Counted from the first letter of the stretch, positions 15,615-25,101 are shown. The stretch: DNA of 64,000 nucleotides from Winogradskyella jejuensis (GCF_900129745.1 NZ_FQWS01000001.1:62001-126000); one strand, 5' to 3'. Numbers and translations are program-made. Notes: generated by a model from the sequence alone, not told the origin.

Positions 15615-16598
15615 ATGCGCGAAGCATCTTTCGTTAAGCAAAATAAGGAAAAATGGATTGTATTTGAAAAAGCATTAAATAATAATGTAAAAATAAATCC
15701 TGATGATTTAGCTTCATATTATATTCAATTGACCAACGATTTAGCCTATGCGCAAACGTATTATCCTGAAAGTAAGACCTTACTTTACTTAAACTCTTTG
15801 GCCTCACAGGCTCATCAAAAAATTTATATCACAAAAAAAGAATCAAAAAACAAAATTGTTTCGTTTTGGAGAGATGAGTTTCCGTTATTTTTTCGTCAGT
15901 ATCACAAAACTTTATTACATACATTTTTAATTTTCATGGCTGCCGTTATTATTGGTGCTGTGTCTACACTTAATGACGATTCTTTTGTAAGACTTATTCT
16001 AGGAGATGGTTATGTAAATATGACAATTGAAAATATTGAAAAGGGAGAACCTATGGCTGTCTATAAAAGCGGAAGTAATATTGGTTCGTTTTTAGGAATA
16101 ACCATTAACAATATTCGTGTAGCAATAATCGCTTTTGCTTTTGGTGTATTTTTTAGCGTAGGGACAATTTATGTTTTGTTTAGTAATGGCATAATGCTAG
16201 GGGCATTTATTACATTTTTCTACAACTATGGTATCCTAGAAAAAACCTCAACAGTATGGTTGCATGGTACTATAGAGATTTCTGTGATTGTAATTGCTGG
16301 ATGTGCAGGTTTAGTTATGGGAAATAGCTTTTTATTTCCAAAAACATATTCAAGACGAGTAGCTTTTATGAAAGGTGCAAAAGATGGATTAAAAATTGTG
16401 GTGAGTACAATACCGTTTTTTATAATAGCAGGTTTTATTGAAGGTTTTATAACAAGATATGGTGAGCAGATGCCTTGGTTTTTAGCATACGGTATTATCT
16501 TTTTATCTCTGTTTGTTATCGTTTATTATTATATCATATATCCCATTCTACTTAACAAAGCGGTTAATAGAAGTGTCCCTAAATTACAACTTGCGTGA
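15615..16598 (+). CDS. SpoIIM-family (stage II sporulation protein M-like) membrane protein
   Basis: A 327-residue protein with a soluble first 100 residues and about six membrane helices from 105 to 315. Family features include NNIRVAIIAFAFGVFF and LHGTIEISVIVIAGCAGL. In Bacillus SpoIIM belongs to the engulfment complex. This organism is not a spore former, and here the domain is part of a MoxR locus. It is the first gene of a tightly overlapping six-gene operon. Its TGA stop overlaps the GTG start of the next gene (GTGA). Confidence 0.88.
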   Translation: MREASFVKQNKEKWIVFEKALNNNVKINPDDLASYYIQLTNDLAYAQTYYPESKTLLYLNSLASQAHQKIYITKKESKNKIVSFWRDEFPLFFRQYHKTLLHTFLIFMAAVIIGAVSTLNDDSFVRLILGDGYVNMTIENIEKGEPMAVYKSGSNIGSFLGITINNIRVAIIAFAFGVFFSVGTIYVLFSNGIMLGAFITFFYNYGILEKTSTVWLHGTIEISVIVIAGCAGLVMGNSFLFPKTYSRRVAFMKGAKDGLKIVVSTIPFFIIAGFIEGFITRYGEQMPWFLAYGIIFLSLFVIVYYYIIYPILLNKAVNRSVPKLQLA

Positions 16599-17515
16599 AA
16601 CAAACCTATATAGAATTTAGAAATCGTAGCGGTTTTGGAGATATTATTAATAACTACTTTTTGTTCTTAAAATATAACTTTAAGGATTACAGCTCTCTGT
16701 ATTTGAGATACAATGCCATAAGCATTATATTAACAATAATTAGTTCTTACTTATTAGTTACGGGTTTTATGGGGCTTGCAAGTAAAGATTTTAGATTTGG
16801 AATGGGAAGTAACGTTGAAACAGAAAGTTACTTTTTTGCAGGGGCTATTATCTTATTCTTAGTAATATTTGTAACCTCACTTATTAACTACAGCTTCTCG
16901 AGTTCTTATGTGGCGCAGTATGTTGCTACTAATGGCAATGTGGAATCTAAATCTATCTGGAAACAAATTATTAAGAATATAGGTGATATTATTATACTTA
17001 TAATTGTAGGTGGACTCATGTATTTTATCTATTTAGTTATATCCCTAATGATATCTTTTATACCTTTTCTAGGATTCATTGCACAATACGCAATGAGCTT
17101 TACCCTTTCTGCTATTTTTGGACTTACGTTTATGTCCATGTTCTCTAAGAATAAAGGATTCAGTAGTGCCATATCTGAAGGATTTAATTTTACTTTTAAT
17201 AACTTCCTGAAAGTCATTGGTTATGGATTGGTTATAGGCATCCTTAATCTTATGATTACTGCTTTAATTTTGGCTATTCCTGGTTTTATAATTGGTATTT
17301 ATGCTTACTTTTCTATTGAAAGTAATGTAGACTTAGTTGGCAATACCTTTTCTACTTTAGTATTTACATTGGGTTTTATAATGTTCATCTTATCCTTTGT
17401 TTACACTCAAGCGCTTACTCAAGTTGCATTTGGTGTATTGTACTTTAATTTATTTGAACTAAAGCATAATACTTTTTTACAAGAAAAGATTAATCAAATT
17501 GGTCTTAATGAATAG
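16595..17515 (+). CDS. Polytopic membrane protein of the MoxR operon (GTG start)
   Basis: A 306-residue protein with about six membrane helices and many small residues in them (MSFIPFLGFIAQYAMSFTL; LMITALILAIPGFIIGIYA). It resembles DUF4013-like or glycerophosphoryl-diester-linked membrane domains in pattern, but I do not assign a family. The GTG start at 16595 overlaps the SpoIIM stop, and the gene's own end overlaps the next start. Translational coupling and a shared membrane complex with its neighbours are likely. Confidence 0.8.
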   Translation: MKQTYIEFRNRSGFGDIINNYFLFLKYNFKDYSSLYLRYNAISIILTIISSYLLVTGFMGLASKDFRFGMGSNVETESYFFAGAIILFLVIFVTSLINYSFSSSYVAQYVATNGNVESKSIWKQIIKNIGDIIILIIVGGLMYFIYLVISLMISFIPFLGFIAQYAMSFTLSAIFGLTFMSMFSKNKGFSSAISEGFNFTFNNFLKVIGYGLVIGILNLMITALILAIPGFIIGIYAYFSIESNVDLVGNTFSTLVFTLGFIMFILSFVYTQALTQVAFGVLYFNLFELKHNTFLQEKINQIGLNE

Positions 17516-18224
17516 TAAAAAGACTAAATATACTATAGCCTTGGGGCTATTAACGTCTTTTCTTGCAAAAGCTCAAGAAGTCGTACAAGATTCTTCTAAG
17601 ATTGATATCATCTCTTTTAAAGAAGGATTAGCAGAACGTTACTCAGGTGATGAATTTAATTATAATATCAATGATACTGGAGGAGTTAATCTTATCCAAC
17701 GTGTTCTCCGTAAGTTTTTTGGATGGTTAAGTGATTTATTTGGCTTCGATGTAAGTTTTGTAAACTACAAAACACTAGAGTATATCATTTATGGACTTTT
17801 GGGTTGCGGCGCTTTATATCTGTTGATTAAGTTTTTATTAGAAAACCCTGTAAGCTCTGTATTTAAAACTGAAACCAAGACTATTGATGGATTTAATTAT
17901 ATAGAAGAGAATATCGAAACTATTGATTTCGACTCTCTAATCACAGATGCTCTAAAGGATAACAATTACAGATTAGCAACGCGTTTTCTTTATCTTAAAT
18001 CTCTTAAAACTTTGAGTACAAAAGGAATTATAGAATGGCACTATGATAAAACCAATAATGATTATTTACAAGAGATAAAGGATAATCAAGTTAAATCATT
18101 ATTCAAGAGAGCTTCATATATATATGACTACGTTTGGTATGGAGAATTTCCAATAGATGAAGCCAACTATAATAAGAATAAAGCTGATTTTCATCAACTC
18201 GCTAAAGTAAAATCAAATGGATAA
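17508..18224 (+). CDS. DUF4129-domain membrane protein
   Basis: A 238-residue protein with an N-terminal signal or anchor (residues 5-20), a second membrane helix near 85-105, and a cytosolic C-terminal DUF4129 domain. That domain has the pattern RFLYLKSLKTLSTKG and IEWHYDKTNNDYL, then a final YDYVWYGEF. DUF4129 is regularly linked to MoxR and DUF58 genes. I chose the ATG at 17508, which overlaps the preceding stop (ATGAATAG), over a TTG nine bases earlier. It overlaps the DUF4350 gene by eight bases. Confidence 0.85.
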   Translation: MNSKKTKYTIALGLLTSFLAKAQEVVQDSSKIDIISFKEGLAERYSGDEFNYNINDTGGVNLIQRVLRKFFGWLSDLFGFDVSFVNYKTLEYIIYGLLGCGALYLLIKFLLENPVSSVFKTETKTIDGFNYIEENIETIDFDSLITDALKDNNYRLATRFLYLKSLKTLSTKGIIEWHYDKTNNDYLQEIKDNQVKSLFKRASYIYDYVWYGEFPIDEANYNKNKADFHQLAKVKSNG

Positions 18225-19416
18225 ACGCTCAAAAATTGTATTATATGTTATTGCAGCAGTTATCCTGATGTTGATGATTGCCGAAATAGCCAAACCAAAA
18301 CCACTTAATTGGAGTGATTCTTATTCGGCCGCAGACAAAATCCCTTTAGGTTGCTACGTACTTTACAACGAACTTGAAACATTTAGTGATGGTGAGGTAC
18401 TAGAAAACACAGAGTCTATTTACTTATATCTTAATAATAAAACCGAAAGCGAAGAGAAGCAATCTCTCTTTATGATTAACAGCTATGTAAATTTAACGGA
18501 GCAAGACACAGACGCACTTTTAGAGTTTGTAGATGATGGAAATATTGTATTATTAAGTAGTAAAGGGTTATACGGGAAATTAGCTGACACACTTAATCTA
18601 ACTATTAGATTAGACTATTCTGGCTTATACAAAGAGCCGGCAAATAATCAATTTACCAGTCCAAATCAGAAAGAAAATAACACACTTTTTAAAGATGTTA
18701 TTGAAAATGCTTTTATCACTTCTGTGGACACCTTGAATACTACCATATTAGGAACTGTGAAGGGTGAAGACAAAGATGAAACACACCCAAATTTTATAAA
18801 AACAGCTTTTGGTAAAAATAATGGTGCGTTTTATATACACACCAATCCATACGCTTTTACCAATTATCATATCTTGAATGGTAGTGAAAATTACACGAGT
18901 ACCGTACTCTCCTATTTACCAAAGCAACAAATAATTTGGGACAACTATTATAAAAGCGGGAGAAAAGTTATCACTAGTCCTTTACGCTATATCTTAACAA
19001 ATCCAGCCTTAAAATGGGCATTTTATATCAGTATGTTTAGCCTCATATTATTTATAATATTCAAAGGAAAACGTACACAACGTATTATTCCTGTCATTAA
19101 TAAGCTAGAAAACTCTACAGTAGAGTTTACTCAAACCATTGGTGAACTGTATTATCAACATGGTGATTACTCTAACATAATCGCTAAGAAAATTCAATAT
19201 TTCTTAGAATTTATAAGAACCAAATACTTCTTAAATACAAATAATCTTAATACAAGCTTTATAGAAAAGCTAGCTATTAAATCATCCAACACAAAAGAAG
19301 ATGCTAAAGCCATTGTAGATTATTTATTATATCTAAAATCAAAGAATACACATACCGAGACTGAACTCATTGAGCTGAATAAAAAAATTGAAAAATTCAC
19401 AAAAAATAATTTCTAA
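18217..19416 (+). CDS. DUF4350-domain membrane protein
   Basis: A 399-residue protein. One membrane helix lies near residues 5-22, a periplasmic domain spans about 25-260 with the DUF4350 pattern (SDSYSAADKIPLGCYVLYNEL and LLEFVDDGNIVLLSS), a second helix lies near 268-285, and a cytosolic helical tail of about 110 residues ends it. In the family this domain resembles a glutamine-amidotransferase-like fold without the catalytic site. It shares its last base with the first base of the MoxR gene start. Confidence 0.87.
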   Translation: MDKRSKIVLYVIAAVILMLMIAEIAKPKPLNWSDSYSAADKIPLGCYVLYNELETFSDGEVLENTESIYLYLNNKTESEEKQSLFMINSYVNLTEQDTDALLEFVDDGNIVLLSSKGLYGKLADTLNLTIRLDYSGLYKEPANNQFTSPNQKENNTLFKDVIENAFITSVDTLNTTILGTVKGEDKDETHPNFIKTAFGKNNGAFYIHTNPYAFTNYHILNGSENYTSTVLSYLPKQQIIWDNYYKSGRKVITSPLRYILTNPALKWAFYISMFSLILFIIFKGKRTQRIIPVINKLENSTVEFTQTIGELYYQHGDYSNIIAKKIQYFLEFIRTKYFLNTNNLNTSFIEKLAIKSSNTKEDAKAIVDYLLYLKSKNTHTETELIELNKKIEKFTKNNF

Positions 19417-20477
19417 TGGAAGAACAAAACATATCACCAGACCCAGAAAATACACAGTCGCCTCAAGAAGAAAATACGAGCCAAGATATAGAACAAACTC
19501 AAGAGTCTAATACTTTTGAAAGTCGTATTGATTTAAAACCACTTCAAGACAGTGTTGAGCAAATAAAAAACGAAATTGCAAAGATTATAGTTGGACAAAA
19601 CGAAATGATCGAATTACTTATCATTTCTATACTCACAAATGGTCATGCTTTAATCGAAGGTGTTCCAGGAGTTGCAAAAACAGTAACCGCTAAGTTACTT
19701 GCCAAAACTATGGACGTAGATTTTAGTCGTATTCAATTTACTCCGGACTTAATGCCTAGCGACATATTAGGAACATCTGTCTTTAATGTAAAAACAAATG
19801 ATTTTGAATATAAAAAGGGACCTATTTTCTCAAATATTGTACTCATTGACGAGATTAATAGAGCACCAGCAAAAACACAAGCAGCGCTTTTTGAAGTTAT
19901 GGCAGAACGCCAAATAACTATGGATGGAACTCAGTACAACATGACTGCGCCATTCTTGGTTTTTGCAACCCAAAATCCAATAGAGCAAGAAGGAACATAC
20001 CGCTTACCTGAAGCACAATTAGACCGTTTTCTATTCAAAATAAATGTGGACTACCCTACATTAGAAAACGAAGTTCAGATTTTAACGGACAACCACAACA
20101 GACAAGACAAAATGGATTTTGAGAATATAACCTCTGTTCTTTCTGCTGAAAACATTACAAAGTATCAAGAGCTCATCAAACAGGTTATTGTAGAGGATAA
20201 TTTACTCAATTACATTGCATCAATTGTACACAATACAAGAACAAATGCCAACTTATATTTAGGAGCATCACCAAGAGCTTCAATTGCTATACTAAATGCA
20301 TCTAAAGCTAACGCAGCAATTAATGGTCGTGATTTTGTAACCCCAGACGATATTAAACGCTGTACAAAAGCTGTTTTACAGCACAGATTAGTTCTAACCC
20401 CAGAACGTGAAATGGAAGCCTTTACCGTTGATAAAGTAGTAGACCAGATTCTAGAAACAATAGAGATTCCTAGATAG
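19416..20477 (+). CDS. MoxR-family AAA+ ATPase
   Basis: A 353-residue AAA+ protein. Residues 1-35 are a Gln/Glu-rich tail. Walker A is GVPGVAKT (82-89), Walker B is LIDEINRA (about 143-150), and the sensor region is FATQNPIEQEGTYRLPEAQLDRF. MoxR ATPases act as chaperones that mature or insert metal-enzyme or membrane partners, usually with a DUF58 or VWA protein. The DUF58 gene follows directly, with one shared base. No VWA gene is present, so this is not a Bat-type operon. Confidence 0.95.
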   Translation: MEEQNISPDPENTQSPQEENTSQDIEQTQESNTFESRIDLKPLQDSVEQIKNEIAKIIVGQNEMIELLIISILTNGHALIEGVPGVAKTVTAKLLAKTMDVDFSRIQFTPDLMPSDILGTSVFNVKTNDFEYKKGPIFSNIVLIDEINRAPAKTQAALFEVMAERQITMDGTQYNMTAPFLVFATQNPIEQEGTYRLPEAQLDRFLFKINVDYPTLENEVQILTDNHNRQDKMDFENITSVLSAENITKYQELIKQVIVEDNLLNYIASIVHNTRTNANLYLGASPRASIAILNASKANAAINGRDFVTPDDIKRCTKAVLQHRLVLTPEREMEAFTVDKVVDQILETIEIPR

Positions 20478-21808
20478 TGAAGCGCTTATTAAGACATACA
20501 TATTTAACCTCTCGCTTTTTTACTATAGCTGGTATCTTGGTTGGGCTCTATATACTTGCCTATCTTTTTCCTGGTCTATTTAGTATTGTAAAAATGCTAT
20601 TCTATGTTAGTTTAGGGTTATTGGTAATAGACCTAATTCTATTGTACAAGCAAAAGGGACTTCATGCTACTCGTGTTTTACCAGAAAAATTAAGTAATGG
20701 AGATGATAATCCTATAGAAATCTCATTAAGCAATAGTTATAATTATTTAACAGAACTCTTACTTATCGATGAGCTGCCGTTTCAATATCAAAAAAGAGAT
20801 TTTGAAATTGAAACCGTCTTGAAACCTCAAGAAAAAAAGAAAATTACCTACACTTTAAGACCTCTCGAGCGAGGTGAGTACTATTTTGGTAATCTTAATA
20901 TCTATGTTAACTCACCAATAAAATTAGCAACCCGAAGATTTCAATTTGGTAAGGATGCTATGGTACCTAATTATCCTTCGTTTCTTCAATTGCGTAAGTA
21001 TATGCTTTTGGCTTTTTCCAATAAGTTGTTCGAATATGGTCTAAAGAAGATAAGACGAATAGGCCATACTATGGAATTTGAGCAAATCAAAGACTATGTT
21101 ATGGGTGACGACATCAGAAACATTAATTGGAAAGCTACAGCTAAAAGAAACCAATTAATGGTAAATCAATTTCAGGATGAGCGCTCACAACCCATTTATA
21201 GTGTTATTGACAAAGGTCGTGCTATGATGATGCCATTTGATGGTTTAAGTTTGCTTGACTATGCCATTAATTCCACTTTAGTCATTAGTAATGTGGCATT
21301 AAAGAAACAAGATAAAGCTGGTATGTTTACCTTCTCTAGAAAAGTTGAGAATAGAGTTATTGCCGAGCGAAGACCTTCTCAAATGAATAACATCTTAGAG
21401 ACCTTATATAATGTTAAGACAGACTTTTCAGAATCTGATTTTGCAAGGTTATATGTAGATGTAAAACGAAACATAACACATAGAAGTCTTCTATTGCTCT
21501 ATACAAATTTTGAAACTTTAGATGCTTTACATCGTCAATTACCTTACTTACAGGCTATTGCAAAAAATCATTTATTAGTGGTTATCTTTTTTGAAAATAC
21601 AGAGTTACATCAGCTCACAAAAGATAAAGCCGAGAATACTTATGAGATATTTCAAAAAACAATAGCTGAGAAGTTTATCTACGAGAAAAAACTCATCGTT
21701 AACGAACTTCATAAGTATGGTATTCAAACCATTCTAACAGCTCCAGAGCAGCTTACCGTAAATACCATCAACAAATATTTAGAGATTAAGGCAAGAGGTT
21801 TACTCTAA
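20477..21808 (+). CDS. DUF58-domain protein (GTG start)
   Basis: A 443-residue protein. Two membrane helices lie at about 15-60, and the DUF58 domain follows with the hallmark MGDDIRNINWKATAKRNQL near residues 210-228. A VWA-like fold continues to the end (QPIYSVIDKGRAMMM retains a degenerate Asp/Ser site). DUF58 proteins are the usual partner of MoxR. The GTG at 20477 overlaps the MoxR TAG stop. It is the last gene of the operon; 124 bases then separate it from the next gene. Confidence 0.9.
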   Translation: MKRLLRHTYLTSRFFTIAGILVGLYILAYLFPGLFSIVKMLFYVSLGLLVIDLILLYKQKGLHATRVLPEKLSNGDDNPIEISLSNSYNYLTELLLIDELPFQYQKRDFEIETVLKPQEKKKITYTLRPLERGEYYFGNLNIYVNSPIKLATRRFQFGKDAMVPNYPSFLQLRKYMLLAFSNKLFEYGLKKIRRIGHTMEFEQIKDYVMGDDIRNINWKATAKRNQLMVNQFQDERSQPIYSVIDKGRAMMMPFDGLSLLDYAINSTLVISNVALKKQDKAGMFTFSRKVENRVIAERRPSQMNNILETLYNVKTDFSESDFARLYVDVKRNITHRSLLLLYTNFETLDALHRQLPYLQAIAKNHLLVVIFFENTELHQLTKDKAENTYEIFQKTIAEKFIYEKKLIVNELHKYGIQTILTAPEQLTVNTINKYLEIKARGLL

Positions 21809-21932
21809 ATTTCTATTCTATTACAACTCATCATCTTAAAATTACATTTCGGTAAGTTAGATTATTTACAAATTAGGTTTTATTGGATATTTGAATCATC
21901 AAAAACGAACAAACCATTAAAACAATAATATC

Positions 21933-22346
21933 ATGAAGAATTTAATTTTAACCATCGCTTTAATTTTTACATCTCTAATCGGGTTTTCACAAGGAGGAAT
22001 AACCATTACCGTAACCATAGACAATGTATCTAATAATGAAGGTACCGTTGGAATGGCTTTAAATACAGCAGATACTTTTATGAAAGCTGCGCCTGTAATG
22101 GCTAAATCCTCAAAAATTGAAGACAATAAAGTCGTTATAACTTTTGAAAACGTACAACCAGGAGAGTATGCCATATTAGCTAACCATGATGCAAATAGCA
22201 ATGGTAAAATGGACTTTAGAGAAAACGGCATGCCTCTTGAAGCTTATGGCGCATCTAATAATGTTATGAACTTTGGACCTCCACAATTCTCGGATGCTAA
22301 ATTCAATGTAGCGGATAAAGATTTAGAATTAAATATTAGATTCTAA
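21933..22346 (+). CDS. Secreted DUF2141-domain protein
   Basis: A 137-residue exported protein. The signal peptide ends near residue 20 (GFSQ). The DUF2141 domain carries the family loop YAILANHDANSNGKMDF near 83-99, whose regularly spaced Asp and Asn residues look like a calcium-binding loop, and ends with a short beta strand. The function is not known. It stands alone between the MoxR operon and oxyR, and a strong terminator follows. Confidence 0.85.
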   Translation: MKNLILTIALIFTSLIGFSQGGITITVTIDNVSNNEGTVGMALNTADTFMKAAPVMAKSSKIEDNKVVITFENVQPGEYAILANHDANSNGKMDFRENGMPLEAYGASNNVMNFGPPQFSDAKFNVADKDLELNIRF

Positions 22347-22371
22347 AGACAAATTACTCATCAATCATCAT

Positions 22372-22401
22372 AAAAAAAGACCGCAAATTGCGGTCTTTTT
22401 G
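22372..22401 (+). terminator. Terminator after the DUF2141 gene
   Basis: GACCGCAA (22379-22386) and TTGCGGTC (22388-22395) form a GC-rich stem with A-rich sequence before it and TTTTT after it. The A-run before the stem could make it work in both directions. Confidence 0.85.
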
Positions 22402-22419
22402 ATTTAAATTATGATACAA

Positions 22420-22453
22420 TTGATATCAAAAGGAATAGTTTTTAGTAATTTTG
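22420..22453 (+). promoter_or_regulatory. Palindrome and -7 element upstream of oxyR
   Basis: TTGATATCAA (22420-22429) is a perfect ten-base palindrome, and TAATTTTG (22446-22453) fits the TAnnTTTG -7 consensus. The ATG of oxyR is at 22473. The palindrome lies where a repressor or LysR-type regulator could act on the promoter; OxyR autoregulation would fit but is inference. Confidence 0.45.
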
Positions 22454-22472
22454 TATTCTAATTCAATTGAAA

Positions 22473-23411
22473 ATGACAATCACTCAACTAAAATATGCGC
22501 TTGCTATAGCAGAACACAAAAATTTCACTAAAGCTGCTGAAAGCTGTTTTGTAACTCAGCCTACTTTAAGTACGCAAATACAAAAATTAGAAGACGAGCT
22601 TGATGTTATTATTTTCGATAGAGGCAAAAAACCTATAGAACTTACTGATGTAGGTCGTAAAATTGTGTTTCAGGCACGAAATATTGTTAATGAAGCTGAA
22701 AGAATTCAAGATATTGTAGATCAGCAAAAAGGATTCATAGGAGGCGAATTTAGATTAGGTATTATCCCTACAGTAATGCCTACACTGCTTCCGATGTTTC
22801 TCAAAAACTTCATCAAAAAATATCCAAAAGTAAAACTCAAAATAGAGGAGTTAACCACTGAAGAGGTTTTAGCACGTATTAACGAAGGACATTTAGATGC
22901 AGCCATTGCTGCAACTCCGTTAGAAAACGACAATATAAAAGAACGTGTCCTTTATTACGAACCTTTTGTAGCATATATACCAGACAACCACAGATTAAGA
23001 GACAAAAAGACAATTGAAGTATCAGATTTGGATATCGAGGACATGCTATTACTTGAAGATGGACATTGCTTTAGAGATGGTGTCATTAATCTTTGCAAAA
23101 CGTTTAAAGACCAAGTAGATGATAGTTTTCAATTAGAAAGTGGAAGTATCGAAACCTTGATAAAACTCTCAAATGAAGGCTTAGGAATGACTCTCTTACC
23201 TTACTTACATACACTAGATTTTAGAGAGAAGTTAAGTCATAACCTTAGACATTTTAAAGAACCCTCTCCAGCCAGAGAAGTAAGTATTATTTATCACAAA
23301 AGTGAATTAAAAATGCAGATTATAGATGCCATGCATAATGTAATCTCTGGAATTATTAGAGGCGCTATAGCTTTTCAGAATGTAGAAATTATTAGCCCAT
23401 TACCAAAATAA
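22473..23411 (+). CDS. oxyR: OxyR hydrogen-peroxide-sensing LysR-type regulator
   Basis: A 312-residue LysR-type activator. The N-terminal winged helix-turn-helix (ITQLKYALAIAEHKNFTKAAE, then VTQPTLSTQI) binds DNA, and residues about 90-300 form the sensor domain. The sensor segment EDGHCFRDGVINLC places cysteines at exactly 199 and 208, the same positions as the redox pair of E. coli OxyR. Peroxide should oxidise them to a disulphide and switch on catalase and peroxiredoxin genes, none of which are adjacent. The ATG at 22473 was preferred to TTG at 22467. Confidence 0.95.
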   Translation: MTITQLKYALAIAEHKNFTKAAESCFVTQPTLSTQIQKLEDELDVIIFDRGKKPIELTDVGRKIVFQARNIVNEAERIQDIVDQQKGFIGGEFRLGIIPTVMPTLLPMFLKNFIKKYPKVKLKIEELTTEEVLARINEGHLDAAIAATPLENDNIKERVLYYEPFVAYIPDNHRLRDKKTIEVSDLDIEDMLLLEDGHCFRDGVINLCKTFKDQVDDSFQLESGSIETLIKLSNEGLGMTLLPYLHTLDFREKLSHNLRHFKEPSPAREVSIIYHKSELKMQIIDAMHNVISGIIRGAIAFQNVEIISPLPK

Positions 23412-23438
23412 AAAAAGCGACTCGTAAGTCGCTTTTTC
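23412..23438 (+). terminator. Bidirectional terminator after oxyR
   Basis: AGCGACT (23416-23422), loop CGTA, AGTCGCT (23427-23433), flanked by A-run and T-run. It begins right at the oxyR stop and also lies directly at the end of the convergent small gene. Confidence 0.85.
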
Positions 23439-23636
23439 TTATGCTTTTAAATAAACCAAACACTGGTTTAATTCTGGGTTTTGATGTATTAAACTTTGAA
23501 TAAATATTCTCAGTTCTTCAAGTTCGTAGGGTAACAAGCGTTTCACGGCTTTTTGAACTTCTTTACAAAATAGTGTTGCATCAAAGCTCACTTTACTAAG
23601 TACGGTCTTAGTGTACTCGAACATTGCTCTCGCCAT
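23439..23636 (-). CDS. Small conserved soluble protein of unknown function
   Basis: A 65-residue protein starting MARAMFEYTKTVLSKVSFD, with a central Cys (FCKEV), a basic KRLLPYELEEL segment and no membrane helix. It looks like a small helical protein. I recall closely similar small proteins in other Flavobacteriaceae, which supports it being real. The gene is followed by the shared bidirectional terminator with oxyR. No function can be assigned. The 150 bases upstream hold only AT-rich sequence. Confidence 0.72.
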   Translation of the reverse strand: MARAMFEYTKTVLSKVSFDATLFCKEVQKAVKRLLPYELEELRIFIQSLIHQNPELNQCLVYLKA

Positions 23637-23789
23637 AGGTTCAAAGGGGATTTAGTTAAACGAAAGTATAATTGCTCAATAAGCTATAATTTTAAATTCT
23701 TTTAAATTTAGAAAAAAAATGATTTGCTTTAATTTTTATGATTGAAAATTTAACAGCTTCTTATGTTAAAAATTCTCGATTAACGAAAA

Positions 23790-24590
23790 TTAAAACCGAT
23801 TATCTCCATCTAATAGGTCTCCTAAACCACCGAGAATACTACCCTCGCCTCGACCTTTTCCTCCAGATTTAGGAGCAGATGCGATAACACGATCTGCTAG
23901 TCTACTAAATGGTAAAGATTGAACATAAACTATTCCTGGACCTTCGAGCTTAGCGAAAAATAAACCTTCACCTCCAAATACAGAGTTTTTAATTCCTCCG
24001 ACAAATTCGATATCGTAATTTACGCCTTGAGTAAATCCAACGATACAACCGGTGTCCACTTTTATAATCTCTCCAGCTTCAAGTGTACGCTCTGCCATTG
24101 TACCACCAGCATGGACAAAGGCCATACCATCTCCTTCGAGCTTCTGCATAATAAAACCTTCTCCTCCAAATAGACCACGACCCAATTTTTTAGAAAACTC
24201 AATGCCCACACTTACGCCCTTAGCTGCGCACAAAAAAGCATCTTTCTGACAAATAAATTTACCGCCAAATTCCGTTAAGTCTATTGGAATAATTTTACCT
24301 GGATAAGGCGAAGCAAAAGACACATTTCGTTTACCTACTAAGTCATTATAAAATGCCGTCATAAATAAACTCTCTCCAGTTAATATGCGTTTACCTGCTC
24401 CCCATATTTTTCCGAATATACCTTTATCTTTTTCTGAGCCATCACCAAAAATGGTATCCATTTTAATCCCTTCATCCATCATCATAAAACTTCCTGATTC
24501 TGCTATAACACCTTCATTTGGGTCAAGCTCAATCTCTACATATTGCATTTCTTCGCCGTAAATACGGTAGTCTATTTCGTGTGCTGTCAT
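23790..24590 (-). CDS. AIM24/TIGR00266-family protein
   Basis: A 266-residue protein of the AIM24 family, a compact double beta-roll made of sheet repeats rich in Gly. Typical segments are YVEIELDPNEGVIAESGSFMMM at the start, GRGLFGGEGFIMQKLEGDG in the middle and GGIKNSVFGGEGLFFAKLEGPG. The C-terminus is Gly-rich. In mitochondria AIM24 supports membrane organisation; the bacterial role is unknown. It is followed on the same strand by no other gene and preceded by the DUF4442 gene, 55 bases upstream. Confidence 0.9.
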   Translation of the reverse strand: MTAHEIDYRIYGEEMQYVEIELDPNEGVIAESGSFMMMDEGIKMDTIFGDGSEKDKGIFGKIWGAGKRILTGESLFMTAFYNDLVGKRNVSFASPYPGKIIPIDLTEFGGKFICQKDAFLCAAKGVSVGIEFSKKLGRGLFGGEGFIMQKLEGDGMAFVHAGGTMAERTLEAGEIIKVDTGCIVGFTQGVNYDIEFVGGIKNSVFGGEGLFFAKLEGPGIVYVQSLPFSRLADRVIASAPKSGGKGRGEGSILGGLGDLLDGDNRF

Positions 24591-24645
24591 AATTATTTTT
24601 TTAATTGCTGTAATTATATGTTGGCTTCAAAACAAATTTGTTACA

Positions 24646-25101
24646 CTAATTTTTAACTTTTAGAGTCCATTCAAAATTAAAATCAGACACCTCTATACCA
24701 TCTGCATTAACGCCTTTTGCGTTAAGCCAAACCGTTTGGCCTTCTTTTGTAGCAATCGCATTTTTAATGGCCTCATCTATTTTATGCCCTTCTACGCATT
24801 CAAAAGTAATTCTACCTGTTGCCTTTTTTGTGAAAGAAGCATTGTTATTTGCCACTAGCATTGATACTCTTTCACCGCTTTCTCTAATCTTTTTCATTAC
24901 TAAAGCACCTGTTGTGAGCTCGGCAGCCATACCTTGAACAGCCCAAAACATAGAATTAAACGGATTTTGATTTATCCAACGGTGTTTAACACTAACTGTA
25001 CACTTTGTATCATCTAAATAGGTTGTACGTACTCCTGTAAAATAAGCTGCAGGCAGCTTAAACATAAGATATTTATTGAGTTTTGATGGTGTGATTTTCA
25101 T
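24646..25101 (-). CDS. DUF4442-domain (hotdog-fold thioesterase-like) protein
   Basis: A 151-residue protein with the DUF4442 pattern, which belongs to the hotdog thioesterase superfamily. Visible parts are LPAAYFTGVRTTYLDDTKCTV, HRWINQNPFNSMFWAVQGMAAE (the helix that packs in the hotdog) and TGRITFECVEG. Such proteins bind acyl thioesters, but whether this one hydrolyses them is not known. It is the first gene of a two-gene minus-strand unit with the AIM24 gene. Confidence 0.85.
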   Translation of the reverse strand: MKITPSKLNKYLMFKLPAAYFTGVRTTYLDDTKCTVSVKHRWINQNPFNSMFWAVQGMAAELTTGALVMKKIRESGERVSMLVANNNASFTKKATGRITFECVEGHKIDEAIKNAIATKEGQTVWLNAKGVNADGIEVSDFNFEWTLKVKN

